From the NCBI GenBank assembly GCA_016871015.1, contig VFZX01000029.1:1-37312 (forward strand): DNA of 37,312 nucleotides, given 5' to 3'. The notes below the pieces were generated by a model. It did no database searches. It saw only the letters and a program-made list of their open reading frames with translations, and was not told the DNA's origin. Position 1 is the stretch's first letter. Every line of letters begins with the position of its first letter. Source of the DNA: Acidobacteriota bacterium. GTDB taxonomy: Bacteria > Acidobacteriota > Terriglobia > Bryobacterales > Bryobacteraceae. Positions 26,814 to 34,913 of the stretch are shown here, piece by piece. The position numbers and the translations under genes are program-made.

Positions 26814-27482
26814 CTACACCGCCCTCTGGCCGCGGAGCCACTGCGGCAGGGCCTCATCGTTGAAATCGGGGATCTCCAGGCCGACGGCGGGAAGTCCAGT
26901 CAGCGTGGTGCTCAGGCCAACCACCCGGGTGCCCGCGGCACGCGCGGCCTCAACGCCGGCAAGGGAATCTTCAAACACGATGCAGTTGCGCGGGTCAACA
27001 CCCAACAACTCGGCGGCCTTCAGGTAGATGTCCGGGTAGGGCTTGGGACGCTCGACAAAGTGCCCGTCGATCACTTCATGGAAATGGCCGCGCAAATGGG
27101 CGCCATCGAGCACCAGGTCGATATTCGGAGTCTCGGCGTTCGAGGCCACGGCCATCGGGATCCCGCCGAACTCGGAAAGGATCCTGCGGACGCCTGGCAC
27201 CAGGTGCTGCTCCAGCACCGGGGCCATCATCTCCCGGTACAGACGTTCCTTGGCCGCTCCGTGGGCATGCACCGCATCCTCGCTCAAATCCGCGCCGAAG
27301 AAATCGCGGACGATGTCGTCGTTGCGGAGCCCGTGCATCCGTTCCTGGACGAGCGAGGGGTCCATTCCGTGCCGGGCCAAATAGGCCTCCCACGACTGGT
27401 TGTGCAGCGGTGTCGAGTGAATGATCACTCCGTCCATGTCAAAAATCGCAGCCATCCCGGCTGGCAGAAGCGGCGTTCGCAC
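26814..27482 (-). CDS. HAD-superfamily hydrolase, beta-phosphoglucomutase-like
   Basis: A 222-residue HAD phosphatase. Motif I FDMDGVIIHS holds the nucleophile D15 and acid/base D17, followed by the helical cap. Motif II is AVASNAE, motif III is ERPKPYPDIYL, and motif IV is FEDSLAGVEAA. These features match subfamily I proteins such as beta-phosphoglucomutase and small sugar-phosphate phosphatases. The start is GTG 27482 with AGGAAG directly upstream; a shorter start at ATG 27455 is possible. Substrate unknown. Its position between a 2-hydroxyacid dehydrogenase and aroC gives no firm clue. Confidence 0.88.
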   Translation of the reverse strand: MRTPLLPAGMAAIFDMDGVIIHSTPLHNQSWEAYLARHGMDPSLVQERMHGLRNDDIVRDFFGADLSEDAVHAHGAAKERLYREMMAPVLEQHLVPGVRRILSEFGGIPMAVASNAETPNIDLVLDGAHLRGHFHEVIDGHFVERPKPYPDIYLKAAELLGVDPRNCIVFEDSLAGVEAARAAGTRVVGLSTTLTGLPAVGLEIPDFNDEALPQWLRGQRAV

Positions 27483-27488
27483 TACTTC

Positions 27489-28562
27489 CTATTTTAGATC
27501 CTGGATCAGGCGGGCCCACTTGGCCTGGAAGTCCGCGCGGTCAAACACCTCGGGATTCAGCACTCCCACCGGCCGCTTCCCGCGCGCGAGGTCGAGCATC
27601 GCCTGGCAGGACATCGTTCCCAGCCGCTGGCCGTGTTCGCGCGTAATGGCGATTCCGTGGGGCGCCAGAATCACGTTGTCGAGCTCGGCGAACCGGGGCG
27701 GGGCAGTCAGCGGCTCGCCAATGAAGCAGTCGATTCCAGCGCCCGCGATCCGGCGGTGCTTCAGCGCTTGATACAACGCCTCCTCGTCGACGATTCCGCC
27801 GCGCGCGACGTTGATCAGGTAGGCGTCCGGCTTCATCAGCGCGAGTTCGCGCGCGCCGATCAGGTTGCTGGTCTGGGGCGTCAACGGGCAGTGGATGCTC
27901 ACGAAGTCCGCCGACGACATCAACTCGTCAAGCCCCACCATGCGCACGGGACCGCCATCGGTCACGAAGGGATCGAAGCCGATCGGCGGATTCATCCCAA
28001 GCCCTTCGCACAACTGCGCGAGCGCTCTTCCGATGCGGCCGAGTCCGATAATGCCGAGCGTGCGTCCGCCGATCTCGCATCCTTGGAACCGCAGCGGATC
28101 GCCCCAGCGTGCCTCACGGACCAACCGGTCCTTGCCCATCAGGTTGTGCGACAGGGCGAGCATCCAGCACAGAGTTGCTTCCGACACGCAACGGTCCACC
28201 GCGCCGGGTGTGATGGCGGCGACGACGCCGGCACCGGTGCAGGCCGGGACATCGACATTGTCGTAGCCGACGCCGAACCGGACCACAGCGAGCAGGTGTT
28301 CAGCCTGGGCGAGCGTCGCGCGGGTGATCTTCGATCCGCGCACGATCACGCCCTGGTCCGCGCCCAGTTGTGCGGGCGTCACCTCCGGGGTATGCTCGGG
28401 AAAGCCGCGAAGTTCGACAAACGGGGCGTCCGAGAACACGCCGAGTCCGACATCGGGCGACGGAAAATTGCCGTCTGGCAAGAATGAGTCGCCGGTGAAG
28501 GAGACCCGGAAAACTTGCCGGTCCCAGCCGGTCCGTGGGGCGTAGCGGTCAACTCGCTGCAA
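27489..28562 (-). CDS. NAD-dependent D-2-hydroxyacid dehydrogenase family protein
   Basis: About 357 residues. The Rossmann signature GLGRIG (about 173-178) follows TLGII. The conserved catalytic-type residues appear in order: arginine in NVARGGIVDEEAL, glutamate in CFIGEPL and histidine in LAPHGIA. VVRFGVGYDNVDV is the usual nucleotide-domain lead-in of phosphoglycerate dehydrogenase relatives. I chose TTG 28562 because GGAGG (28570-28574) lies exactly 7 nt before it; a TTG at 28583 would place that site inside the gene. It is first in a seven-gene leftward operon. The substrate is not evident. It differs from SerA in having no C-terminal regulatory domain. Confidence 0.88.
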   Translation of the reverse strand: MQRVDRYAPRTGWDRQVFRVSFTGDSFLPDGNFPSPDVGLGVFSDAPFVELRGFPEHTPEVTPAQLGADQGVIVRGSKITRATLAQAEHLLAVVRFGVGYDNVDVPACTGAGVVAAITPGAVDRCVSEATLCWMLALSHNLMGKDRLVREARWGDPLRFQGCEIGGRTLGIIGLGRIGRALAQLCEGLGMNPPIGFDPFVTDGGPVRMVGLDELMSSADFVSIHCPLTPQTSNLIGARELALMKPDAYLINVARGGIVDEEALYQALKHRRIAGAGIDCFIGEPLTAPPRFAELDNVILAPHGIAITREHGQRLGTMSCQAMLDLARGKRPVGVLNPEVFDRADFQAKWARLIQDLK

Positions 28563-28569
28563 GAAAGTT

Positions 28570-28600
28570 CCTCCGATGAGCAAAAACCTGCATCATAGCA
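28570..28600 (-). promoter_or_regulatory. Extended -10 promoter and ribosome site of the housekeeping operon
   Basis: Read leftward, TGCTATGAT occupies 28600-28592: a TATGAT hexamer (one mismatch to TATAAT) preceded by TGn, the extended -10 arrangement that needs little -35 sequence. Transcription would start near 28585, giving a leader of about 23 nt with GGAGG at 28574-28570 and the TTG start at 28562. Position, spacing and ribosome site agree with each other. No comparable promoter for the rightward protease gene is obvious in the same 78-bp gap. Confidence 0.5.
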
Positions 28601-28640
28601 TGCAACACCTGCTACACGGAAATCACTAAGACAAAGGCCT

Positions 28641-31600
28641 ATGTCTTTTCGCAATTTGAGCATTCTGATCGCCATGCCGCTGTTCGCGGACGAGGTAAAC
28701 CGCAAAGTCTTCCTGAATCCCCACGGATCGCTGACGGAGGCGAGCCCGCGCCCGGCAGGCTCCATCGCGGAGACTTTTCTCAGGTCCGCGGTGAACCTGG
28801 GTCCTGAAGGCTTGGCCGGCACCTTCGTCGCCAAAGAGTACAAGACGGCGCACAACGGTGTTACGCACTTCGTGTACCGCCAGCGATTCCAAGGCATCGA
28901 GGTTTACAACGCGGACTTCACCGTCAATCTCGACCGCGACGGCCGGGTGCTCAGCGCTGGCGGAAATCTGTACCCGCGGCCCACCGGTGCACTTCCTCCG
29001 CAACTGAGCCAAAAGGCGGCGTCAGCGGCTCGTACGGCGGCACGTGCGGTGTCGCAGCCGGATTGGGCACCCGCCGGACCCGCTCCCGAACTGGTCTGGT
29101 TCGGTGTCAACGGACTCCTGCGGCCGGCCTGGGTGGTGGAGACGCTCGGCGAAGACGGAATCTCGCGCAGCAATCTCGTGGTTGACTACGAGACGGAGCG
29201 GATCCTGGCCACGGAGAGTATGACGTACTTCCAGAATCCCCAGGGTCTGGTGTTTGAGCGGGGCACTCCGCGGCCGAACCCGCAGCCGGGCCGGGTACTC
29301 GATACCCCGCCGCCTTTCGTGTCACGCACGATGCAGTCCTTTACCGGCGATCCCACGGCGTCGCCACGTGGCTGGGTGTCGGGCGGCCGGACCGCGGGGA
29401 ACAACGTGATCGCCGGGCTCAATCCGCTGGGCATCATATTTCTCGAAACTCCAACGCTGAGCTTCAGCACGGGCGGCGAGTTCACCCCGCCGCTCGACCT
29501 GGGTCCTGGTGCGCCGCCCCTGTACACGTTCGGCGATGCGGCCACGGTCAACCTGTTCTACTGGATGAACCGCACCCACGATCTGTTCTACGCCGCCGGA
29601 TTCGATGAGGCCGCGGGCAATTTCCAGGAGGACAATTTCGGTCGCGGCGGCTCCGGCGGTGATGCGATCCGCGCCTATTCCCATTTCGGATCGGGCGGAC
29701 AGATCGCGGCCCAGTTGAACAACGCGTTCTTCCAATGGCGGAGGCCGGAGGACGGATCCCCGTCGATGATCGCCATGTACCTGGGATCGAGCCGGGGCGA
29801 GTTCACCGACGGGTCCTATGACGGTGACGTGATTGTCCATGAGTACGGGCACGGCGTCAGCGCCCGGCTGGTGCGGCGCAACTACACGACGTTCCAGGGC
29901 GGTTCGATGGGCGAGGCGTGGAGCGACTTCTTCGCGCTCGAGTTTCTGTCGCCGGAAGGCGCCCCGGTAGACGGGGTCTACGGCGCGGCCGAGTACCTGT
30001 TCAACGCCTTTGGGACCGGGTTGCGCACACGGCCCGTCTCGACCCGCATGGACGTGAATCCGCTCACGTTCGCTGATTTGGGGCGGGTGATCTCGTTCCC
30101 TCAGGTTCACGCCGACGGTGAGATTTGGGTGCAAGCGCTTTGGGACATTCGCGCCAACCTGATCCGGCAGTTCGGAGAACGCGAGGGGCGGCGCCGGGTG
30201 CGCCTGCTGGTGATCGACGGAATGAAGCTGTCACCGCCCGCGCCCTCAATGGTCGACATGCGGGATGCGATCCTGCTCGCCGACCGGGTGGGTTTCCGCG
30301 GCGAGTCGCAGGAGCAGATCTGGGCTGGGTTCGCCAAGCGGGGGCTGGGCGTGCTGGCTCAGTCGTTCTCGGCGGCATCGACGCATGTGTCGCCGTCGTT
30401 CGACACGCCTTCCCGCACCGCGGCGATCCGCTTCTACGAAGATTCCTACTATCAGGGAGAGGCAGTCCGCGTGATTCTGCATGACGCCAACCTGGCAGGA
30501 GCGTTTACCTCGGTGATCCTCACCAGCACGAGCGGTGATCTCGAGCCCCTGGTCCTCGACCGCACCGGAGCTGTCTACATCGGCAGCCTTCCCACGAGCC
30601 CGTTCGCCGGGCCGCAGCGGAATGGCGTGTTGAACCTGTCCCTGGGTGACTCGATCACCGCCCATTACCGGGATCCCGATACCGGCTCTGGCCCCCGGGA
30701 CATCGAGCACACCGCACCAACGAGCCTCACCTATTCGACGTTTTCATCGCCGCCGCGTCCCTTCACGTTCTCCAATGAGGTGAACCTGAACTTTCGCGCC
30801 GGTCAGGGCGCCTTCCGCCGGGTCGAGTTGCCCTTCGACTTCCCGTTCTACGGTCAGACGTACCGGTCGGTGCGGCTGTGGTCCGACGGCCTCCTTTCGT
30901 TTGGCACCGCGAATCCCGGTTTCTGCCGGGATCCCATCGAATTCTCGAAGGTTACCGCGATCGCGCCGCTGTGGCTCTTCATGACCACCGCGGGTGCCGT
31001 GCAGCCCAACGAGAGCGTTTACCTGTCGTCGGCACCGGGGTCGGTGACGTTTCGATGGGTGGGTGAAACGCTCCCGATTCTCGCGCCGCCCACTCCCGTG
31101 AATTTTGCCGTAACCCTCAACGAGAATGGGACGATTGAGTTCAGGTACGGGCCCGGCAACACGAGTCTGAGCCAGGGACTCCAGAGCGCCGCCTGCGGCA
31201 TCCTTGCGCCCATGATCGGGATATCGAGTGGCCGCGAGACGATGACACAGACGGCCCCCGGCACCTACGGACGCGTGAACCTGGAGAACGCACCCGTGGT
31301 GGCGATGATTCCGGCAGAGAACCCCCCATCTCTTCCATCCGGCGAGCTAACCCAGCCCACGGCCGGGCAAACCGTTCAGTCGATCCTGTCCGGACGGGGG
31401 ACGCTGGCGAGCTTCAACGATGGCATCAGACGTGCGGATGTGTTGATCGACGGCGGCTACCGGGCGGGTGCGGCGCTGGCCATCAATCCCCGCCTTCCGC
31501 AGTGCTCCGGAGTGCCAAACATGAATTGCTACGACCTCACCTTCGATCTGGATGTCAACGCACTGGGCCTCAGTCCGGGCGCTCACAGGATCCAACTGCG

Positions 31601-32393
31601 CGTCGCCAACTTCGGCGGAGGCTTCACGGACATCCCGGCTGAGCCGGTCGAGTTCACGGTGGAGCCGGGCGAGGCTGCCCCGCCTGCCGGAGCGGTTGAG
31701 ACGCCGGGCGGCGGTGAAACCTTGCGGGGCGCGATTCCGATTCGCGGATGGGCGGCGGCCGGATCGCTGCGCGTCACCGCGGTGGATGTTCTGGTCGACG
31801 GACTGACCGTGGGCCGCGCGGTCTATGGTGCGGCGCGGCCGGACGTTTGCGATGGCCTGAATCCGCGTCCGGTCAACTGTCCCGGCGTGGGTTTCACGTT
31901 CACCTGGAATAGCGCCTCTGCTAACCTTCCGTTTGCCGACGGTCCACACGGGTTGCAGATTCGCGTGTTAGACCAGACGGGACGGATGACCCTGCTCCCC
32001 GAGACTCCGGTGACCATCAACCTCGAAAATGGCGGGAACCAGCTCCCCGTGGGCGTCCTGGTCACGCCGGCCAACGGCGACCGTGTATCCGGAGTCACGC
32101 GGATCTGGGGTTATGCGTGGGACCCCGACGGCCGGATCGTCAACGCGACCCTGTTCGTCGACGGCGAGGTGATCGCGGCGGTTCCCTACGGTGAGCCAAG
32201 GCCGGAACAATGCGAGCAGCTTCCCGATGTGGCCCGTTGTCCCAACATCGGATTCGCACTCGAGTTCGACACACGCGTCCTCGCCAACGGCAGCCATGTG
32301 CTGGGGATCCAATTGACCGACGACCGTGGATCCTCGGTGTTCATCGCCGGCCCCAACCGCCGCGGCATCAACATCACGGTGGACAATCGATAG
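28641..32393 (+). CDS. Secreted M36 fungalysin-like metalloprotease with C-terminal beta domains
   Basis: A 1250-residue protein. A short signal sequence (about 1-16) leads to an FTP-type propeptide region (GVTHFVYRQRFQGIEVYNADFTVN) and the peptidase domain. The zinc site is H400-E-Y-G-H404, with the third ligand E425 in GEAWSDFFA, as in M36 enzymes. After the peptidase comes a beta-sandwich resembling nidogen-type NIDO domains (PFYGQTYRSVRLWSDGLLSFG to about 31180). Three Ig-like repeats of ~115 residues then follow, each with one cysteine pair: QCSGVPNMNC, VCDGLNPRPVNC and QCEQLPDVARC. It should be processed and act outside the cell on proteins. AAAGG precedes the ATG. It is transcribed alone. 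Confidence 0.9.
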   Translation: MSFRNLSILIAMPLFADEVNRKVFLNPHGSLTEASPRPAGSIAETFLRSAVNLGPEGLAGTFVAKEYKTAHNGVTHFVYRQRFQGIEVYNADFTVNLDRDGRVLSAGGNLYPRPTGALPPQLSQKAASAARTAARAVSQPDWAPAGPAPELVWFGVNGLLRPAWVVETLGEDGISRSNLVVDYETERILATESMTYFQNPQGLVFERGTPRPNPQPGRVLDTPPPFVSRTMQSFTGDPTASPRGWVSGGRTAGNNVIAGLNPLGIIFLETPTLSFSTGGEFTPPLDLGPGAPPLYTFGDAATVNLFYWMNRTHDLFYAAGFDEAAGNFQEDNFGRGGSGGDAIRAYSHFGSGGQIAAQLNNAFFQWRRPEDGSPSMIAMYLGSSRGEFTDGSYDGDVIVHEYGHGVSARLVRRNYTTFQGGSMGEAWSDFFALEFLSPEGAPVDGVYGAAEYLFNAFGTGLRTRPVSTRMDVNPLTFADLGRVISFPQVHADGEIWVQALWDIRANLIRQFGEREGRRRVRLLVIDGMKLSPPAPSMVDMRDAILLADRVGFRGESQEQIWAGFAKRGLGVLAQSFSAASTHVSPSFDTPSRTAAIRFYEDSYYQGEAVRVILHDANLAGAFTSVILTSTSGDLEPLVLDRTGAVYIGSLPTSPFAGPQRNGVLNLSLGDSITAHYRDPDTGSGPRDIEHTAPTSLTYSTFSSPPRPFTFSNEVNLNFRAGQGAFRRVELPFDFPFYGQTYRSVRLWSDGLLSFGTANPGFCRDPIEFSKVTAIAPLWLFMTTAGAVQPNESVYLSSAPGSVTFRWVGETLPILAPPTPVNFAVTLNENGTIEFRYGPGNTSLSQGLQSAACGILAPMIGISSGRETMTQTAPGTYGRVNLENAPVVAMIPAENPPSLPSGELTQPTAGQTVQSILSGRGTLASFNDGIRRADVLIDGGYRAGAALAINPRLPQCSGVPNMNCYDLTFDLDVNALGLSPGAHRIQLRVANFGGGFTDIPAEPVEFTVEPGEAAPPAGAVETPGGGETLRGAIPIRGWAAAGSLRVTAVDVLVDGLTVGRAVYGAARPDVCDGLNPRPVNCPGVGFTFTWNSASANLPFADGPHGLQIRVLDQTGRMTLLPETPVTINLENGGNQLPVGVLVTPANGDRVSGVTRIWGYAWDPDGRIVNATLFVDGEVIAAVPYGEPRPEQCEQLPDVARCPNIGFALEFDTRVLANGSHVLGIQLTDDRGSSVFIAGPNRRGINITVDNR

Positions 32394-32403
32394 CCGGACC
32401 CGG

Positions 32404-32427
32404 ACCCTCGATGCTACCGTAGAGGGT
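32404..32427 (+). promoter_or_regulatory. Hairpin covering the ribosome binding site of the PduS-like gene
   Basis: ACCCTC (32404-32409) and GAGGGT (32422-32427) are exact complements separated by 12 nt. The right arm is the GAGGG Shine-Dalgarno for the ATG at 32429. In RNA the hairpin would hide the ribosome site, as in translational control elements or RNA thermometers. It stands in the 35-bp gap after the protease gene and no T-run follows, so a terminator is unlikely. The stem is short (6 bp), so its effect is unproven. Confidence 0.4.
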
Positions 32428-32428
32428 T

Positions 32429-33739
32429 ATGCTGTCTGACAAGCTTCGCGCTTCGGGCGTTGTGGGCGCCGGTGGCGCGGGCTTTCCAGTTCATGTGAAG
32501 GCCAGGTCGCAGGTCGAGTTCATGGTGGTGAACGGGGCCGAGTGCGAGCCGCTCATCCACAAGGACGCCGAGATCATGAAGCACTTTCCGGGTCCCATTC
32601 TCGACGGTGCCGAGGCGATGCGGCAGGCCACCGGCGCGCAGCGCACCAAGTTCGGCGTCAAGACCAAGAACCAGGAATCGATCGATGCACTGAAGGCCGC
32701 CAACCGCCACGCTGCCGTCGACTGGGTGGAACTCGGCGACTTCTACCCGTCGGGCGACGAGTATGAGCTGGTCTACACGGCCACCGGGCGGCTGATTCCC
32801 GCCGCTGGAATCCCGCTGGCAGTAGGCTGCGTGGTGAACAACGTCGAGACGCTGTACAACGTGACGGAAGCGCTGGCGGGCCGCCCGGTGACCCACAAGT
32901 TCGTGTCGATCGCGGGCGCGGTGCGTGAACCGAAGTCGTTCTGGGTGCCCGTGGGCGTAACGTTCCGCGAGCTGATCGCGCTGGCGGGCGGCGCGTCGGT
33001 GCCCGAATTCGGAATCTTCGTCAGCGGACTCATGATGGGCACGTTCACCTGGGACCAGGACGATGTCGTCACCAAGACCACCGCCGGGCTGATCCTGCTT
33101 CCGTCTGACCACTACCTGATCACCCGGCGTGTCCGCACCCAGGTGGAGATGAACCAGATCGGAAAATCGGCGTGCGACCAGTGCAGCTACTGCACCGAGT
33201 TCTGCCCGCGGTACCTGCTTGGCTACGAAGTCCAGCCGCATAAGGTGATGCGCAGCCTCGGATTCACGATGTCGGGCGAGGCTTACTGGAACCAGTGGGC
33301 GGACCTGTGCTGTTCCTGCGGGCTGTGCACGCTCTATGCCTGCCCCGAGGACCTCTATCCCAAGGAGGCGTGCGATGACGGCAAGAAGTACCTGCGCCAG
33401 GCCGGGATCAAGTTCCAGCAGCAGCATCCGGTCCAGGTGCATCCGATGAAGGAATACCGCCGTGTCCCGCTGTTGCAGTTGCGCAGGCGGCTGAAGGTGG
33501 ACGAGTACGAGCGCGATACACCATACGAAGAGATCCGGTACCAGCCCTCCAAGGTCCGGCTGAAGCTGAAGCAGCACGCAGGCAAGCCCGCGGCGCCGGT
33601 GGTCAAGGTGGGACAACGCGTGAAAGCCGGGGCTCTGGTGGCGGACCTTCCCGAGGCGGATTTGGGTTGTCCGGTTCACGCCTCCATCGCGGGTACGGTA
33701 TCGGCGGTCACGGCGGACAGCATTGAGGTGACGGCATAA
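32429..33739 (+). CDS. PduS/RnfC-like flavin and iron-sulfur electron-transfer protein
   Basis: A 436-residue protein of the PduS type (cobalamin reductase of the propanediol-utilisation microcompartment, related to RnfC and the 51-kDa subunit of complex I). Segments in order: GVVGAGGAGFPVHVK and NGAECEPLIHKDAEI (flavin/nucleotide domain), an SLBB-type region (VSIAGAVREPKSFWVPVGVTF), a first cluster site C249-x2-C252-x2-C255-x3-C259, a second site CCSCGLCTLYAC (C294-C305), and a C-terminal sandwich with GCPVHASIAGTVSAV. PduS proteins carry FMN and two 4Fe-4S clusters and pass electrons to or through the shell. The ATG of the PduT-like gene follows its stop directly. No cobalamin enzyme is nearby, so the electron acceptor is unknown. 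Confidence 0.88.
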   Translation: MLSDKLRASGVVGAGGAGFPVHVKARSQVEFMVVNGAECEPLIHKDAEIMKHFPGPILDGAEAMRQATGAQRTKFGVKTKNQESIDALKAANRHAAVDWVELGDFYPSGDEYELVYTATGRLIPAAGIPLAVGCVVNNVETLYNVTEALAGRPVTHKFVSIAGAVREPKSFWVPVGVTFRELIALAGGASVPEFGIFVSGLMMGTFTWDQDDVVTKTTAGLILLPSDHYLITRRVRTQVEMNQIGKSACDQCSYCTEFCPRYLLGYEVQPHKVMRSLGFTMSGEAYWNQWADLCCSCGLCTLYACPEDLYPKEACDDGKKYLRQAGIKFQQQHPVQVHPMKEYRRVPLLQLRRRLKVDEYERDTPYEEIRYQPSKVRLKLKQHAGKPAAPVVKVGQRVKAGALVADLPEADLGCPVHASIAGTVSAVTADSIEVTA

Positions 33740-34291
33740 ATGGCCAAGAATTCAATCGGACTCATTGAGCTGACGTCGATCGCGTCCGGCTTCCAGTGCT
33801 GCGACGCTATGCTCAAAGCTGCTGATGTCGACCTTGTGGTCTCACGCAGCATCTGCTCGGGCAAGTACATGGTGCTGATCCGTGGCGACGTGGCCGCCGT
33901 TCAGGCAAGCGTCTCCGCCGGACGTAGCGCGGGCAACTTCTCCGTCATCGACTCCTTTGTGATCCCGAACCTGCACGAGAGCGTGTTTCCCGCCATCGCA
34001 GGCAACAGCAAGGTCGAACGGATGGAAGCGCTCGGCATCATCGAGAGCTTCTCCGTGGCCGCGCTCATTGAGGGCGCTGACGCGGCGGTCAAAGCAGCCA
34101 ACGTGGAGCTGATCGAGATCCGGCTGGCGATGGCCCTGGGCGGAAAGGCGTTCGCTACGTTCACCGGGGATGTCGCGGCGGTTCAGGCGTCGGTCGAGGC
34201 CGGCGCGCAGGTGGTGGGGCAGAAGGGGATGTTGGTCAACAAGGTGGTGATCCCCTATCCCCGGCCCGAACTGCTGCGCGAGATGATCTGA
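33740..34291 (+). CDS. PduT-like tandem-BMC-domain shell protein (BMC-T)
   Basis: A 183-residue protein with two BMC domains (about 1-90 and 95-180), the design of trimeric BMC-T shell proteins. It follows Salmonella PduT closely in pattern: SIGLIELTSIASG, DAMLKAADVDLVVSRSICSGKYM and GIIESFSVAALIEGADAAVK. C39 in S-I-C-S-G-K matches the PduT cysteine (Cys38) that holds a 4Fe-4S cluster at the trimer pore, so an iron-sulfur shell conduit is likely. It directly follows the PduS-like gene, and the two proteins interact in the Pdu system. No other shell protein, pentameric vertex protein or signature enzyme is in the window. Confidence 0.92.
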   Translation: MAKNSIGLIELTSIASGFQCCDAMLKAADVDLVVSRSICSGKYMVLIRGDVAAVQASVSAGRSAGNFSVIDSFVIPNLHESVFPAIAGNSKVERMEALGIIESFSVAALIEGADAAVKAANVELIEIRLAMALGGKAFATFTGDVAAVQASVEAGAQVVGQKGMLVNKVVIPYPRPELLREMI

Positions 34292-34293
34292 CC

Positions 34294-34761
34294 TCAGAAC
34301 GCCGCGGGACCCGATGGGTCGATGCTCAGTTTCCGTCCAACGAACGGACCGTTGCCAATCGCCAGATTGACGGTTCCGTTGGGCTCGATGAAGTCGACCA
34401 CTGTGCTCGCCTCGAGCCGTCCCGCCTGGGCGATCCGCATCGTGCACCGGACCCGGACGAAGCCCGCGAATTCGCCCTTCTCGTCGAAGGTGAACAGTTG
34501 GAAGGTCAGCCGGTACTGGTCGCCGTCGCGCCGCCATGCTCCCTGCGCCGGACCCTCCCGGTGGGCGGGAGCCAGCGTCGAGTTCTCGGTGAAGGTCCCG
34601 TCGGCGTGGTAGGTATGGATCGCGCGGAATTCCACCTTCGTGGGGTCAGTGGCGTTGAGGACGGTGATCGCCCAGGTGCCGATGATCGGGTCGGCAACTT
34701 GGGCGGCAGCTGGCGCGGCAAGCAGTGCCGCGGCAAACAGGGGGAAGAATCTTCTGGTCAT
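34294..34761 (-). CDS. Small secreted calycin-like protein
   Basis: A 155-residue protein from ATG 34761, with signal peptide MTRRFFPLFAAALLAAPAAA and a mature start ADPIIGTWAITVL. G-T-W near the N-terminus followed by beta-strand-like repeats (FRAIHTYHADGTFTENST, GPAQGAWRRDGDQYRLTFQLF) suggests a lipocalin/calycin-like barrel, similar in outline to the protein at 3422-3874. GGA lies about 8 nt upstream of the ATG. A longer frame exists but has no signal peptide at its end. Its stop is 2 bp from that of the PduT-like gene on the other strand. Function unknown. Confidence 0.75.
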   Translation of the reverse strand: MTRRFFPLFAAALLAAPAAAQVADPIIGTWAITVLNATDPTKVEFRAIHTYHADGTFTENSTLAPAHREGPAQGAWRRDGDQYRLTFQLFTFDEKGEFAGFVRVRCTMRIAQAGRLEASTVVDFIEPNGTVNLAIGNGPFVGRKLSIDPSGPAAF

Positions 34762-34790
34762 GGGTTTAGTCCTTTCGGGTTTGAGATTGC

Positions 34791-34813
34791 CGGGGCGGCG
34801 TTTCGTCGCCCCG
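34791..34813. repeat. Strong hairpin in the calycin-larE divergent region
   Basis: CGGGGCGGCG (34791-34800) and CGTCGCCCCG (34804-34813) form a 10-bp stem with a 3-nt loop. The single non-Watson-Crick position is a G-U wobble if the plus strand is the RNA and an A-C mismatch if the minus strand is, so the structure is better suited to rightward RNA. No T-run follows on either side. It lies in the leader of the leftward calycin-like gene and is the first strong hairpin met by rightward transcripts leaving the PduT-like gene, so it could act as a stop, pause or stability element. Confidence 0.45.
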
Positions 34814-34869
34814 TGATTCCACCATGCCGGAAATCGATGGAAATAAATAGGTTGTCGGAGTTGTCGCGC

Positions 34870-34875
34870 TGTCAA
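34870..34875 (-). promoter_or_regulatory. Candidate -35 element for the small secreted protein
   Basis: Read leftward, a perfect TTGACA occupies 34875-34870. Its best -10-like partners are ACCTAT at 17 bp or TATTTA (34849-34844) at 20 bp, neither ideal. Position upstream of the secreted calycin-like gene, with a leader of ~75 nt including a hairpin, makes promoter function plausible. Only the -35 is convincing. Confidence 0.3.
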
Positions 34876-34900
34876 ACAACCGTTGTGAGGTGCGTGGATG

Positions 34901-34906
34901 TATAAT
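34901..34906 (+). promoter_or_regulatory. Consensus TATAAT -10 element of larE, leaderless arrangement
   Basis: A perfect TATAAT lies 7 nt upstream of the ATG at 34914. Normal spacing places the transcription start at about 34912-34914, on the start codon, so the mRNA would lack a 5' leader and a Shine-Dalgarno; none is seen upstream. A good -35 is not visible (AACCGT at 17 bp). If translation instead starts at ATG 34944, the leader would be ~30 nt but still without a clear ribosome site. Confidence 0.5.
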
Positions 34907-34913
34907 TTGAGCT

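Noticed and set aside
26112-27497. A 461-codon plus-strand frame opposite aroC and the HAD gene
   Set aside because: aroC and the HAD gene carry complete catalytic motifs on the other strand, and this frame shows no recognisable domain.
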